DNA from: Procambarus clarkii
Lineage: Eukaryota > Arthropoda > Malacostraca > Decapoda > Cambaridae
Length of the DNA: 64,000 nt
Assembly: GCF_040958095.1 (NCBI RefSeq)
Contig: NC_091198.1
Coordinates: 34,252,689-34,316,688, forward strand
Direction of reading: 5' to 3'
The position numbers were made by a program, and so were the translations under genes. The notes below the pieces were generated by a model. That model was not told the origin of the DNA, did no database searches, and worked only from the letters and a program-made list of their open reading frames with translations. Positions 9,353 through 20,623 of the stretch are shown in pieces. Within the stretch, counting starts at the first letter, position 1. Each line of letters starts with the position of its first letter.

Positions 9353-11555
9353 CTACTCTTCAAGCCCGGCCCGAGGCCAGACTTGACTTGTGAGAGTTTG
9401 GTCCACCAGACTGTTACTTGGAGTGGCCCACAGGCCCACATACCCACCACAGCCCGGTTGGTCCGGCACTCCTTGAAGGAAACAATCTAGTTTCCTCTTG
9501 AAGATGTCCACGGTTGTTCCTGCAATATTTATGATGCTCGCTAGTAGGACGTTGAACAACCGCGGACCTCTGATGTTCATACAGTGTTCTCCGATTGTGC
9601 CCATGGCACCTCTGCTCTTCACTGGTTCTATTCTGCATTTTCTTCCATGTCGTTCACTCCAGTACGTTGTTATTTTACTGTGCAGATTTGGGACCTGTCC
9701 CTCCAGTATTTTTCATGTGTATATTATTTGGTATCTCTCTCGTCTCCTTTCAAGTGAGTACATTTGGAGAGCTTTGAGACGATCCCAATAATTTAGGTGC
9801 TTTATCTCGTCTATGCGTGCCGTATATGTTCTCTGTATTCCCTCTATTTCAGCAATCTCTCCTGCTCTGAAGGGGGAAGTGAGTACTGAGCATTACTCAA
9901 GATGGGACAACACAAGTGATTTGAAGAGTACAACCATTGTGGTGGGATCTCTGGACTTGAAGGTTCTCGTAATCCATCCTATCATTTTTCTGGCCTGACG
10001 CTATACTTGCTTGGTTATACTCCCTAAATGTTAGGTCGTCGGACATCATTATTCCCAGATCCTTGTCATGTTGTTTTCCTACTATGGGCTGATTCGATTG
10101 TGTTTTGTACCCTGTATTATGTTTAAGATCCTCATTTTTACCGTATCTGAGTACCTGAAATTTATCACCATTAAACGTCATGTTATTTTCTGCTGCCCAA
10201 TCGAAAACTTTGATAAACTACAAACAGATATTAACAATGTCTTCAGCAGAGGTAATTTTCATGCTGATTTTTGTATCATCTGCAAAGGATGACACGAAGC
10301 TGTGACTTGTGTTTTTGTCTATATTTGATATGAGAATATGGAACAGCAGTGGTGCAAAGACTGTACCTTGAGGTACAGAGCTTTTAACTGCGCTTGGACT
10401 CGATTTTACTTGATTGACTGTTACTCTTTGTGTTCTGTTCGACAGAAAATTGAGTATCCAGGGTCCTACTTTACCAGTTATACCCATTGACCTCATTTTG
10501 TGTGCAATCACTCCATGGTCACATTTGTCGAATGCCTTTGCAAAATCTGTGTATACAACATCTGCATCATGTTTTTCCTCTAATGCCTCAGTGATTTTGT
10601 CATAGTGGTCAAGTAGTTGTGAGAGGCATGATCTACCTGCTCTAAATCCATGTTGGCCTGGATTGTGGAGGTCATTGGTTTCCATGAATCTAGTGACCTG
10701 ACTCCTGATCACTCTCTCAAATACTTTTATTATGTGGGACGTTAGTGCAACTAGTCTATAATTCTTTGCCAATGCTTTGCTACCACCCGACCGGCTCCAG
10801 GGAGCCGGTCGGCTGAGCGGACAGCACGCTGGACTTGTGATCCTGTGGTCCTGGGTTCGATCCCAGGCGCCGGCAAGAAACAATGGGCAGAGTTTCTTTC
10901 ACCCTATGCCCCTGTTACCTAGCAGTAAAATAGGAACCTGGGTGTTAGTCAGGTGTCACGGGCTGCTTCCTGGGGGTGGAGGCCTGGTCGAGGACCGGAC
11001 CGCGGGGACACTAAAAAGCTCCGAAATCGTCTCAAGATAACCTCAAGATAACCCTTGTGTAGAGGGGCAATGTCTGCTGCTTTAAGCGCATCTGGTATCT
11101 CTCCTGTGTCCAAGCTCTTCCTCCACACTATACTGAAGTGCCTGTGCTATTGGCACTTTGCATTTCTTTGTAAATATTGAATTCCATGAGTCTGGACCCA
11201 GGGCTGAGTGCATGGGCATATTGTCAATTTCTCTTTCAAAATCTGCCACGCTCGTGTTGATATCAATTATATTTACAGGTGTTTGAGTATCATTCATAAA
11301 GAAATTGTCTGGATCTTCCACTTTCATGCTGAGTATCGGAGTGCTAAACATGTCCTCATACTGCTTTTTTAGGATTTCACTAATTTCTTTGTCATCCTCA
11401 GTGTATGAACCTTCACTAATACGAATAGGTCCAATACTGGCAGTGGTTTTTGCTTTTGATTTAGCATATGTGAAGAAATATTTTGGGTTTTTCTTTATTT
11501 CTTGAATTGCTTTCTGTTCTAGTTGCCTTTCTTCAGTCTGATAGGAATGCTTCAA
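9353..11555 (-). pseudogene. LINE-C reverse transcriptase, copy 1, broken
   Basis: RT of a CR1-like element that would copy its own RNA at a nicked chromosomal target. The N-terminal block contains MPMHSALGPDSWNSIF. After the SINE-1 interruption the core gives NYRLVALTSHIIKVFERVI, the palm motif YTDFAKAFDKCDHGV and the FADDTKISM catalytic motif; both Asp-bearing motifs are intact. The C-terminal thumb and tail are in other frames, with at least three frame changes. It is close to LINE-C copy 2 at 59529-62450. Confidence 0.85.
10789..11050 (+). repeat. SINE-1 copy c, full length, inserted in LINE-C
   Basis: Best complete SINE-1 copy. The tRNA-like head (10801-10875) has A box GGTCGGCTGAGCGG and B box GGGTTCGATCCC; the CCTGTTACCTAGCAG core and the CTCAAGATAACCTCAAGATA tail follow. 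A short duplication ACCC lies at both ends (10785-10788, 11051-11054). The first 22 bp (GACCGGCTCC.AGGGAGCCGGTC) form a near-perfect palindrome. Confidence 0.92.
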
Positions 11556-11682
11556 CCTCTGTTCGATTTCTTCAATCTCCCTTCTTTAAATTATTTCTTC
11601 TTTGTATGGAGAGTCGTGTCTGCTTCAGCATTTCCGTTAATTTCTTCCTTCTTTTGTAATGTCGTCTGCGTTCTCTTTCTGC

Positions 11683-13195
11683 GGGCAACGGATTCCAGCG
11701 TCTCAACAGAAGCTGAACGTGAGCATACACGACGGCCGTTGGGAGAGCGATGGACATCAGTCCGTACTGACAGGCGGCATGGAGAGCCAATAAATGGAGG
11801 AGAAGGATGGTAAGGAGGATCGGAGGGAGACGAGGAAGAAGACAAAGGAGACATGACATACCGGGCAGAAAGAAGGGGAACCCCAGACAGAGGACCAGGA
11901 GGGGGACCCTTCGGGACAGAACTCAAAGGAATAGAGGAGGGGGCAGTGGGCGTATCAGGGTCCAAGGCCTGGAAACAGTTTTGAGTCTGAGGAAGGTGGG
12001 AACGATGAGAAGAGGAAGAGCGCAACATGCGAGCACAAGAGACATTAGCATAAGGTGGGAGCCGGCGAACTTGGCGCCTCCCCTCAGGAAAAGATAAACG
12101 CTCCTGGTGCTTCAAGTTGAGGATGGCTGCCTCAAGCTTGTAATGTATACACGCACGGGAGAAGGTAGGGTGAGCCTCGCCGCAACTGAGGCAGCGAGCC
12201 TGGGGAAGAAGTCCACTCCAACTTAAGAGTGACCTTCTCCCCCACACAAAGGACAAAGAGAGTTTTCCAGAGCAGCGGAGGGCACCATGCCCAAACCTCC
12301 AGCACTTATTACAGAGCCGAGGAGAGGGAATGTACTCCTGGACGGAGCACCTGGCACCAGCAAGAATGACAGAGGGCAGAAGGGTCTTACCATCAAAGGT
12401 AATCTTCACAACCCGAAGGGGTTGACGGCGACGACCACGAGGGGGCCGAGTAAACGAGTCTACCTGGAGGGCAGAATGGCCCTGGGCATCGAGGATATGA
12501 CGAATATCTTCGTGGCAGTCCTGGAGATTCTGAACACCGGTAGCAACATGGGGTGGGAGGAGAATAGTGCCAACACTGGCATTCAACCGAGCGTTCTTGG
12601 AGACCCGAACAGGGGTCTCGCCAAGGCAGGACAAGGCGGCCAAGCGGGAGGCTGCATCCTGAGAAGGAGCAGCAACGACACGTGTATCGAGACTGGTGGG
12701 GTGGAAAGTAACAGAGGCATAGATAGAATCAACAAGGTGCTTAGGGAGGGAGAAATCGTCATGAGGCGCATAATCAAGAGGGAGGAGATCAAAGTATTTG
12801 GCCCACGAAGCGGGACCAAACAAGGCATGATACGCATCAATATGGGAAGGAATCGAGCGAGTGCGGCCGTGTCGATGACAGCGTTGAGAACCCCCCAGAA
12901 AGAGAGGGGGTTTAAAAGGCGCAGTAGTCACAACTAAAGACCGAGCCGTGGCAGGGGACGAGGTGGTCACCACAGGGGGCTTGGGACTTGACCCAACCAC
13001 AGAGGAGGGAGGGGAGCCGAGAGGAGTAGTCGGAAAGGTCAAAGGAGGAGCAAGGTCGGGGCCCAACCCAGTGGGGGCTATAGAGCCCAGGTCCTCCAAC
13101 AGGGTCCAACTCGGGGGCTTGGTCGCCCCCCCACGAGCCTGAGAAGGTAAAAGAGGAACAGAATTTGACGTAAATATGAAAAGAAAAACATTCAT
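11683..13195 (-). pseudogene. LINE-A ORF1, N-terminal and zinc-knuckle part, copy 2
   Basis: Longest ORF1 reading frame in the window. A 534-codon frame (13195-11591) runs from a Met at 13195 through a Pro/Ser-rich leader, the conserved HALFGPASWAKYFDLLPLD block, and zinc knuckles beginning CNKCWRFGHGALRC. The middle knuckle is damaged by a local frame slip. The last roughly 30 codons (RKRTQTTLQKKEE onward) are LINE-C sequence read through the insertion point. ORF1 proteins of this type bind element RNA and assemble the RNP. Confidence 0.84.
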
Positions 13196-13705
13196 TCATG
13201 AATGCGCCCCTATACCCACTATGGAGCCACAATTAGAGGCAGGACACCCAACAAGAAGCTATTGCCGATCATGTCGGGGCACCCCTACGGATGCGTCGTG
13301 AGTATATGCCCCATAAACCTCACCTTAAGAACCGTTAGTCCAGTCGAGATCGGGTTTAGTGACGAAAGGAGGATTGACAATAAAAGGTTCCTCTCGCTCT
13401 CTATGTTGGGTACTACAGATCTACGGGTGCAAGTGTATGCCTCCTCAAGCACCCGAGCGTCAAAATAGAAGTAGTCCTAAAGGAATAACCAAAACAAGCA
13501 AAAGGTCGGCAGGAAACGACAAGCAGATAGGAGAAGAGTGGGGAGAAAACCGAAACATAAGGAAAAGTGATCCGGCACAATTGGAGAAGACAGCAGCAGG
13601 AGCATAAGGCCATAAAAGGACAGAGGACTGTCCTATGGCGCATCACACTCTGGCAGCCAATCACCAAGTCCCCTCACGGCGCCAATGGGCCGGACGAGGA
13701 GGGGG
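13196..13705 (-). promoter_or_regulatory. LINE-A 5' UTR, copy 2 (presumed internal promoter)
   Basis: About 500 bp upstream of ORF1, aligned over its whole length with 54405-54883 of copy 3 and ending at the same point. LINEs of this group carry an internal promoter in this segment; no specific promoter motif is claimed here. Confidence 0.6.
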
Positions 13706-13725
13706 TACCACTAAGTAATTACAGT

Positions 13726-13975
13726 AATTATCCTCTGTTGTCTTTCGAGACCAAATTTGCATGTGCCGCCTACCTCTAAAGGCTAGCATCTTCACGGCTG
13801 TACTGTATGCAATCTTGTATACCCATCGTCGATTGTTTTCCGTCATCAGCATTCTTTCATCATTCTGGTTAACGCTCATAGTGCTCACATGGCATTGGAG
13901 TCATTTAATCCTATACATCCTGTGGTAGTCAAAATCCAATCTTGGCTGTTTTTAATCTCTAGCAAATTTAACCCT
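13726..13975 (+). pseudogene. RNase H fragment of a LINE-A relative, opposite strand
   Basis: Read on the plus strand, VFRDQICMCRLPLKASIFTA and VLYAILY match the LINE-A RNase H (VFPDRTYMCRLPPETSIF in copy 3). After a frame change, MALESFNPIHPVVVKIQSW continues the same domain. It is more diverged than copies 1 to 3 and lies in the opposite orientation, just outside the target duplication of LINE-A copy 2. It ends shortly before the TTAA at 13999. Confidence 0.75.
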
Positions 13976-14002
13976 TAGACAGCAGTTATTATCAATTGTT
14001 AA

Positions 14003-16437
14003 CCACTTAACTGCGCCAACCAAGTATTCTCAGTTGGTGGGAAACTGCGTTGAGAAAACTCTTTTAACCATTTTACCCTCTTTGTACCCATTTTAACACT
14101 TTCGCGCTTTATATTAGAGATAACTCGTCACTGGTTTTTCTTACGATTCCGCATAACTGCCTACTTTTCTCGTCAATCGAAAAAATATTTCTATAAATTC
14201 CATTTTTTAACCGAAATGGATAGGGATACTTTTGTTTTGTAGAGAATTTATTTGCGAATTTTTTGGTACCAGAATGAATATTATATCACATAAACTTCTA
14301 TGAGTAAAAAAAAAATACACAAAGTATGTTTGGGGGTGTGGCGAGCGTGTGGCAGTGGGTTCCCTTTAGCCGTTGATATATCCAACACGTGGGAAATATT
14401 TGTTTATGTATATGTCTGTGTAGGGAATTTTACTGCGATCACTGTCATACAAATTATAAAATGTTTCAACAAGTATAAACATGACAAACATCAAACGAAC
14501 GAAAACAATGCGTTCGTTTCTGCCGCGAACGCATACTGAGCGACGTGGTTCTATATTTGGCGCTTCTCTTACACATGCTTTGTACCAATGTTATACAGTT
14601 CATCTTATAGAAAATTTTATTGCAAACACATTGGTATAAAAAAGAAATACGTACATAGAAAAGTAGGGTCAGGAAACTTATAAACTTTCCAAGCATGATT
14701 TCCCCCCTGTGTTTTCGCCAGTGCGCTCGCGGCTAACTACTCTCCACTTCACACACTCTTGCGGGTGGGCAATTACCTATATTAAACATTCATATGCATA
14801 TGTCCGTGTAGAGAATTTTATTGCAATTCCAATGATACCAAAATTAGCGATGTAGGACAACTGTAGGCTTCACAACCATTAAGAAAGTGGAAACATTTTG
14901 TTGCTGTTTGGCGCTCTCGGCGAGTGATCTGCATAGTTTTTTATTTGGTGTTGATACTCCTTATGCTTGGGCGGCATTTTATAGGTATGCTCTTATAGAC
15001 AATTTCATTGCGAACACAGTGATACCAAATTTAAATACGTGCGCCTTCAATTATTGTCAGGACAGTCAAAAGAGTGTACACTTTTTCGGTCTTACCGCGT
15101 AGGCGCGCGAAGTGCCGAAAGCATCTGGGGTATTGTTTTTTTTTTGAGCGCCGAGAGCGCGAAAGTGTTAAATGTGTGCGCGGTTGGTTGTGTACGAAAT
15201 GGACTCTTAGGACCTCCAGTGAGAGGCAGTCATCTTGGAAAAATTCCCAGAATGCCCTAGGGCTGCTGGGTGGGTTAGTACTGAGTAAGCAACCATGGGT
15301 GGCACACGCGCCTCAGGCTCCAAAACACCTTTCCGAAGCGGTGTGTAAAGATCGCACTGTCGGTGAAATTCAAACCTTATTGTATGAAGAACATGATGGT
15401 CATAATATTGAAGCTAAGCGCAATAAGGACCTAACACAAAGGTCGGATGCAAGTGATACAGCACCTATGAGGACGATACAGCGAGCGTATCCAGTTGTAA
15501 CTCTGAGCGTCACCCTTGCCCACCTATGCTATCTCCAATTTATTTAAGATGACACATAGATGAATCGTTTTCTGCGTTCAGTGATGATGCATCTGATATA
15601 AGTAGCATAGATGAAGTGTTAGTGGTTTCCATGGTGGTGTTTTCCATAGATATTTTCAAGAATAGCTGAATCTCTTCTTGACTGACAGACACTCTTTGAG
15701 GCTAGCTGAATCTCTTCCTGTGTGTGACCTTACAAAGCGATCTTTTCAAGACTACCTTACAAATTTATCTTTTCCTGTAATCTTTTCAAAACTACTTTAT
15801 GTTTTACAAGCTTGGCTACATACCACCTACAGGTACTAATGCCAAGGGTGTAGGTGAGTGCGTTATTTGCAAGCACACAGAACGAAGAAACAGGAAGCAA
15901 AAATCTATCTGTACCTGGTGCAACTGAGAGCGAAGTCGCTCTGTGTACCATGGACTACTTCGTTGATTATTACTCACTTCCGAAGTACTGAGTGTGTAAT
16001 ACAGTGTATTACTGTGTAAATTAGTGTGTGAAACTGTACATAGTGTAGTTTTAGTGAATTTTTAACAAGTAATATTGCGACAATAAACATTTATTGTGGA
16101 CACATGTATCACAGTTCCACGGAACATTATGAACGTTCTACTGTATACATATTGTAAAGGACACAAATATGCATCATATACGATAAAAAAACAACAAATA
16201 AAACTGCATTGGAATTACATAAAACAAATAATTTAAAATATATTTGTGGCAACACCCAGTGTTTGAATGGCACGCGCGACCGTGTCTGGGCATGCCACGC
16301 ACGGGCTACCAGCCCCTGATGACGTCACAGCGCACCTTGTCCACGTCCCTACAGCCAAAGTAAGTGGAATTTGGTATTTATTTTTACATAGACATGTTCA
16401 GGGAAGGGAATTTATCATTTTACGAAGAAAAAAAACA
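14003..16437 (+). mobile_element. piggyBac-B copy 1, decayed, right end lost
   Basis: Starts after TTAA (13999-14002) with CCACTTAACTGCGCCAACC, the same terminus as the complete copy at 32374-33894. It aligns with that copy through about 16430, apart from the piggyBac-A derivative nested in it (14097-15167). Transposase remnants: an acidic N-terminal piece DESFSAFSDDASDISSIDEV (15563-15620) and a Cys-rich C-terminus near 15850-15925 (CVICKHTERRNRKQKSICTW, then C). The DDE core is absent. DIRS sequence replaces its right end from 16438. Confidence 0.82.
14097..15167. mobile_element. piggyBac-A internal-deletion derivative, TTAA-flanked
   Basis: Non-autonomous element of 1071 bp between TTAA at 14093-14096 and 15168-15171. 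Ends are CACTTTCGCGCT and its complement. The left 140 bp match 41404-41540, and the right 930 bp match 43610-44574 of the piggyBac-A at 41404-44574. The transposase region between them is missing. The two copies are very similar, so the family moved fairly recently. It carries four degenerate internal repeats spaced about 188 bp apart (around 14430, 14615, 14805, 14995). Confidence 0.92.
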
Positions 16438-18403
16438 AGGTTGAATGTAATGAAAAGCCATTTTCTGGGCGAGTCCCGGAGGCTCTCTGGAGCTTACCCG
16501 GCTGATATGCTAATGTCAGACTTTGGCATCAGTCATATGTATGGAGTTCTTACAGGCCTACCAGGGACCACGAGCCAGAACCTGCCCCCTCAGAGAGGCA
16601 AGGGGAGCAATGGCCTATAAAAAACCCCGTGTGGTTGGAAGCATTCTGTCTGCCATCGACCGGGTTAGGCACCCAAAGAGGTAGGCGTCCCAAAACAAAC
16701 CCCCTATTCTGGTGAAAATTGCAACCAAAAACCGAACGAGTGGATAGAACTCCCCAAACAAAAACGATCAAATTAGTATGACGTCATTCGTCGTCACGCC
16801 GCTGTCTGCGCAGCCCCCCTCCCTGGGAGGGGAAAGGGGGAGCCCCAGACTTACCGCGCCAGCGATCCACACCCCAGTTCTGAGGATGGACGTCAAAAAC
16901 ATGCGAAAAAGCGCCGACCGGAGGGGAGGGAGGGATGCCGGGTTGCCTCCGGGACTCAGCCAGAAAATGGCATTTCATTACATTCAACGCTGGTTTTCTG
17001 AGGGAAGCCCCTACGGCTCCCCGGACCTAACTACCCACAGAGGAAAAGAATAGGGATTGACCCAGGAGGCGGTCGCCACACACTACACAATTCGAAGTCG
17101 AGACAACAGGCCGCATCCGCTGTCCCAAAGCGACACAGGCCCGTCTGGGCCCAGGAACGTGTACAAGGTAATGAACAGCCATGGATCCTGTTCGACCTAC
17201 CAAAATCCATGTGCCTGAACAGTCCTCCCAGGACACAGTACCAAAGATAGCGGCAAGAGCCGCGAACTTGCGGACGTCATGCACACGGAGATAGATCGCA
17301 GGCAGGAGAGCCTGAAGGACCCTGCAGACGACCTGGGAGACCTGCGCCCTCTAACAGGGAAGAAGGGAACCGGAGCATCCCAAACCGCGTCCATGGACCC
17401 AGAAGCCATGGCATGCCAACCACGGCAGAGAGCTGCAACTGGACAAAAACAAATGCACCCCCGGCCCAATCAACCAAGCATCAACAACCCATGGACCCCT
17501 TTGGAAAGCAGCAGTCTCATCCGTCTCCAGAAAAGAAGGAGAAGGCAGCAGACGACCAAACCAAACACCTCAACCGAAGGAGCAGAAAACCTCTGCGCAG
17601 GAGGAGAGCATGAAGCTCACCTACCCGACCGCCAGAGGCCAACGCCAACCGGGAAAGGGGCCAACGAGAAACAAACAGGAACCGAAGGGGCCACAAGAAA
17701 ACGAGAAGAAAGAAAAGAGCACTATGTCCAATTACCAGGACGGCTCAGGCGGCGCAAGAACAGGCCGGAGGTGAAACAAGCACGAGACAGCTTACCAACG
17801 GCGCAGAGGAAATTCCAAAAGCACGCCGAAGCGGCTCCGCCAGCTTAAAACCTCCAGCAGAAAAGCCAAGCCCACGCCAACAAACGCAGCCACCGAAAAA
17901 GGGACAGAAGGAAAAGGAAGGACCTCCAAACCCCCCCTTACTGCTGCCAAGAAGCACACAGGTGGGACACCAACAACGAAGCCACCAGACCACCAACGGA
18001 CGCGAGATCCCTGAGGCAGAACGTAATCAGCACTGCCAAGGATCACCCGAGCCTAGGAAGAGGCGGAGCTGCAGGAAGATCTTGGGTGCGACCACCAAGG
18101 AAGCAGAGCCGGTAGCCCAAGCCGGCAAGGAGACAGAACGTCCCGCCGAACAGAAAACTCTCCAACACGAGCAAGCTTGCCAGGGGACAGAAACCATGGG
18201 TCAGACGTGACACACCAGAGAAGGGACATCGCAAGACCCTGAAAAAAAAAAACAGGCAGGGCAAGCCAGGAAAACAAACCTGGCAACAAGAAGGCCAAAA
18301 CCCACCAACAAAACACACAACAGTGTGAAGAAGGAAATGATAAAAAGACTAGCAGAAACACCCCAGCACCAGCGGCCAGGACAAGAGTGAAGCAAAAAAC
18401 CAG
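16438..18403 (-). mobile_element. DIRS-like retrotransposon fossil, short copy
   Basis: Minus-strand DIRS-type (tyrosine recombinase) element, incomplete and broken. Parts seen: a terminal repeat unit of about 560 bp (16438-17000) with TTGAATGTAATGAAA at its edge and the same motif inverted at its inner edge; a tyrosine-recombinase-related segment (about 17040-17860); and a non-coding segment to 18403. It has the same layout as 36385-38345, so both come from one shortened subfamily. Confidence 0.8.
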
Positions 18404-20440
18404 CGTTGAATGTAATGAAACGCCATTTTCTGGGTGAGACCCAGAGGCTCCCCGGAGCTTTACCGGCTGATATGCTAATGTCAGACTTTGGCATCAGTCA
18501 TGTGTATGGAGTTCTAGGGCCTACCGGGGACCATGGCCAGAACCTGGCCCCCCCTCAGAGGCAAGGGGAGCAATGGCCTATAGAAACCCCCGTGTGGTTG
18601 GAAGCATTCTATGTCTGCCATCGACCGGGTCAAGCATCCAGAAAGGTAAGCATTTCCAAAACAAACCCCTATTCTGGTGAAAATCGCTACCTAAAGCCGA
18701 ACTAGTGGACAGAACTCTTCAACAGAAAATAAGGAAACTAGTATGACGTCATACGTCACCGCGCCGCTGTCTGCACAGCTCCCCCCTCCCCGGGAGGGGG
18801 AAGGGGGAGCCCCAGACCTTCCACGCCGGCTATCCACCCATCAGTTCTGAGGCTGGATGTCAAAACACGCGAAAAACCGCCGACCGGAGGGAGGGAGGGT
18901 TGCTGGGGGAGCCTCCGGGTCTCACCCAGAAAATGGCGTTTCATTACATTCAACGCTGGTTTTCTGGGGGGAGCCCCGTCGGCTCCCCGGAGCTAACTAC
19001 CCACAGAGGAAGGTCAAAGGGACAGAACCGGGAGGCGGACACCACACACCCCCCCAAGGAGGCGAGACTAACTGGCAGCAAACGCCTAACCCAAGGCGCC
19101 ACAGCCCCGAAAAATCCCTGGAACAACACGAGAACAACGAGCAGCAAGGCCCCTGCACGAACACCAAAAATCCACGCCCGAAAGACCGCAAGGCCACGTC
19201 GCCCAGACGGCAGCGAGAGCAGCGAAGCCACGAACGCCACAGGCATGAGGGAAGAACACAGGCAGCTTAGCCGCAAGAACACGGCTGACCACCCGGGAGA
19301 CTATCACCCGCGAACCGGGAAGAACAGAACCGGATCAACGCAAAACGCGCTCCGGACCCAAACGCCGTGGCACGCAAACAACAGCGGAGGGCCGCCACTG
19401 AACACACAACACGACACACCCCCGGCCCGACCAACGAAGCACCAACAAACCATGGACCCCTCCAGAATGCAGCAGCCCCACCCCGCGCCAAAAAAGATGG
19501 AGACTGCTGCCACCGAACAACCAAAACGCTAAAACCGAAGGAGCAAGAAAACTCAGCGACTCGACCCCCAGAGGCAAAGGCCAAAAGGAAAGAGCAGACG
19601 AAAAAACACACCGGAACCGAAGGGGCACTACACACCGAGGAGAAGACAGAGCACGCTGACCAGAGACCAGGATGGTGCAAGCGGAAAACACATGAAAATG
19701 GCGTTTCATTACATTCAACGCTGGTTTTCTGGGGGGAGCCCCGTCGGCTTCCCGGAGCTAACTACCCACAGAGGTAGGTCAAAGGGACAGAACCGGGAGG
19801 CGGACACCACGCACCCCCACGGAAGTGAGACAACCGGCAGCAAACGCCAACCCAAGGCGCCACAGCCCCGAAAAATTATTTTTCTGGGCTGAGACCCGGA
19901 GGCTCCCCGGCAACCCTCCCTCCCTCCCTCCGGTCGGTGGTTTTTCGCGTGTTTTGACATCCAGCCTCAGAACTGATGGGTGGATAGTCCGGCGTGGGAG
20001 GTCTGGGGCTCCCCCTTCCCCCTCCCGGGGAGGGGGGAGCTGCGCAGACAGCTGCGCAGACAGCGGCGCAGTGACGTATGACGTCATACTAGTTTCCTTG
20101 TTTTCTGTTGAAGAGCTCTATCCACTAGTTCAGCTTTAGGTAGCAATTTTCACCAGAATAGGGGTTTGTTTTGGAATGCTTACCTTTCTGGATGCTTGAC
20201 CTGGTCGATGGCAGACATAGAATGCTTCCAACCACACGGGGGTTTCTATAGGCCATTGCTCCCCTTGCCTCTCTGAGGGGGCAAGGTTCTGGCCATGGTC
20301 CCCAGTAGGCCCTAGAACTCCATACACATGACTGATGCCAAAGTCTGACATTAGCTTATCAGCCTGGTAAAGCTCCAGGGAGCCTCTGGGTCTCACCCAG
20401 AAAATGGCGTTTCATTACATTCAACGCTTGTTTTTTGCCA
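18404..20440 (-). mobile_element. DIRS-like fossil with inverted terminal repeats at both ends
   Basis: About 2.0 kb copy bounded by terminal repeats of roughly 550 bp in opposite orientation (18404-18960 and 19876-20440). These are nearly identical, which suggests a fairly young insertion. A tyrosine-recombinase-related segment (about 18990-19680, minus) lies between. A 185-bp stretch at 19690-19875 repeats 18930-19112 directly. It is incomplete and not coding-competent. Split or inverted terminal repeats are typical of the DIRS order. Confidence 0.8.
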
Positions 20441-20619
20441 CACTTCCCTACTCTATTGCGGCTAAAATATGCCACCTACGATTTTTTTTTGTTATTTTTT
20501 CCGTGATCAGGGAACAAAAATGAACACTTCTATAAGACGAAAGAATTTTTTGTATTTTTTTTTTTTTTTTTTGCGCCTAGTGGGTGTGAATTCCATTTGG
20601 GCCCCTAGCGGTTTGAGGA
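20441..20619 (+). mobile_element. 3' end of a piggyBac-like element, ending at TTAA
   Basis: The order of blocks (AGC.GCTAAAATATG, T-run, CAGGGAAC, ACGAAAGAATTTTTT, GCGCCTAGTGGGTGTGAATT) parallels the 3' ends of piggyBac-B (33750-33894) and piggyBac-C (24860-25025). It terminates at TTAA 20620-20623. The matching left end is not seen in the window. Helitron helicase sequence starts immediately after the TTAA, so this element entered the Helitron. Confidence 0.6.
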
Positions 20620-20623
20620 TTAA

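Larger units (their letters stand above)
9305..11682 (-). mobile_element. LINE-C copy 1 (CR1-like), 5'-truncated, inserted in LINE-A ORF1
   Basis: CR1-like LINE without RNase H. The flanks ACTACATACTGGG (left) and GCGGGCAACGGATTCC (right) are contiguous in LINE-A copy 3 near 52845-52865, so the boundaries are well set. Contents on the minus strand: RT N-terminus (11555-11082), SINE-1 copy c (10789-11050), RT core (about 10785-10218), thumb (10181-9897) and C-terminal tail with the PDQPGCGGY signature (9622-9353). The endonuclease is absent, as expected of 5' truncation. Frame breaks make it inactive. Confidence 0.87.
4888..13705 (-). mobile_element. LINE-A copy 2, full length at both ends, with two insertions
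   Basis: Minus-strand LINE with a recognisable 3' end (at 4888, in TAAG/TTAC repeats) and a 5' end (13705) that matches the 5' end of copy 3. Imperfect 13-bp direct repeats, TACCATGAAGTAA at 4875-4887 and TACCACTAAGTAA at 13706-13718, look like the target duplication. Order from the 5' end: 5' UTR, ORF1 (interrupted by LINE-C at 9305-11682), endonuclease, SINE-1 copy b (7985-8233), RT and RNase H. ORF1 and ORF2 both carry frame breaks, so the copy is dead. Confidence 0.88.

Noticed and set aside
10801-10875. tRNA gene
   Set aside because: A- and B-box matches belong to the head of SINE-1, which occurs in several copies with the same body and tail; the same applies to the SINE-2 and SINE-3 heads.
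17279-18210. Plus-strand Lys/Gln/Arg-rich ORFs (up to 189 codons), also at 18857-19777 and 37051-37848
   Set aside because: Antisense readings of DIRS recombinase regions; the composition simply mirrors the opposite strand.
13999-20623. One very large piggyBac element from TTAA 13999 to TTAA 20623
   Set aside because: The sequence left of the DIRS copies already reaches the 3' subterminal blocks that appear again at 20441-20619, so two different elements are involved.
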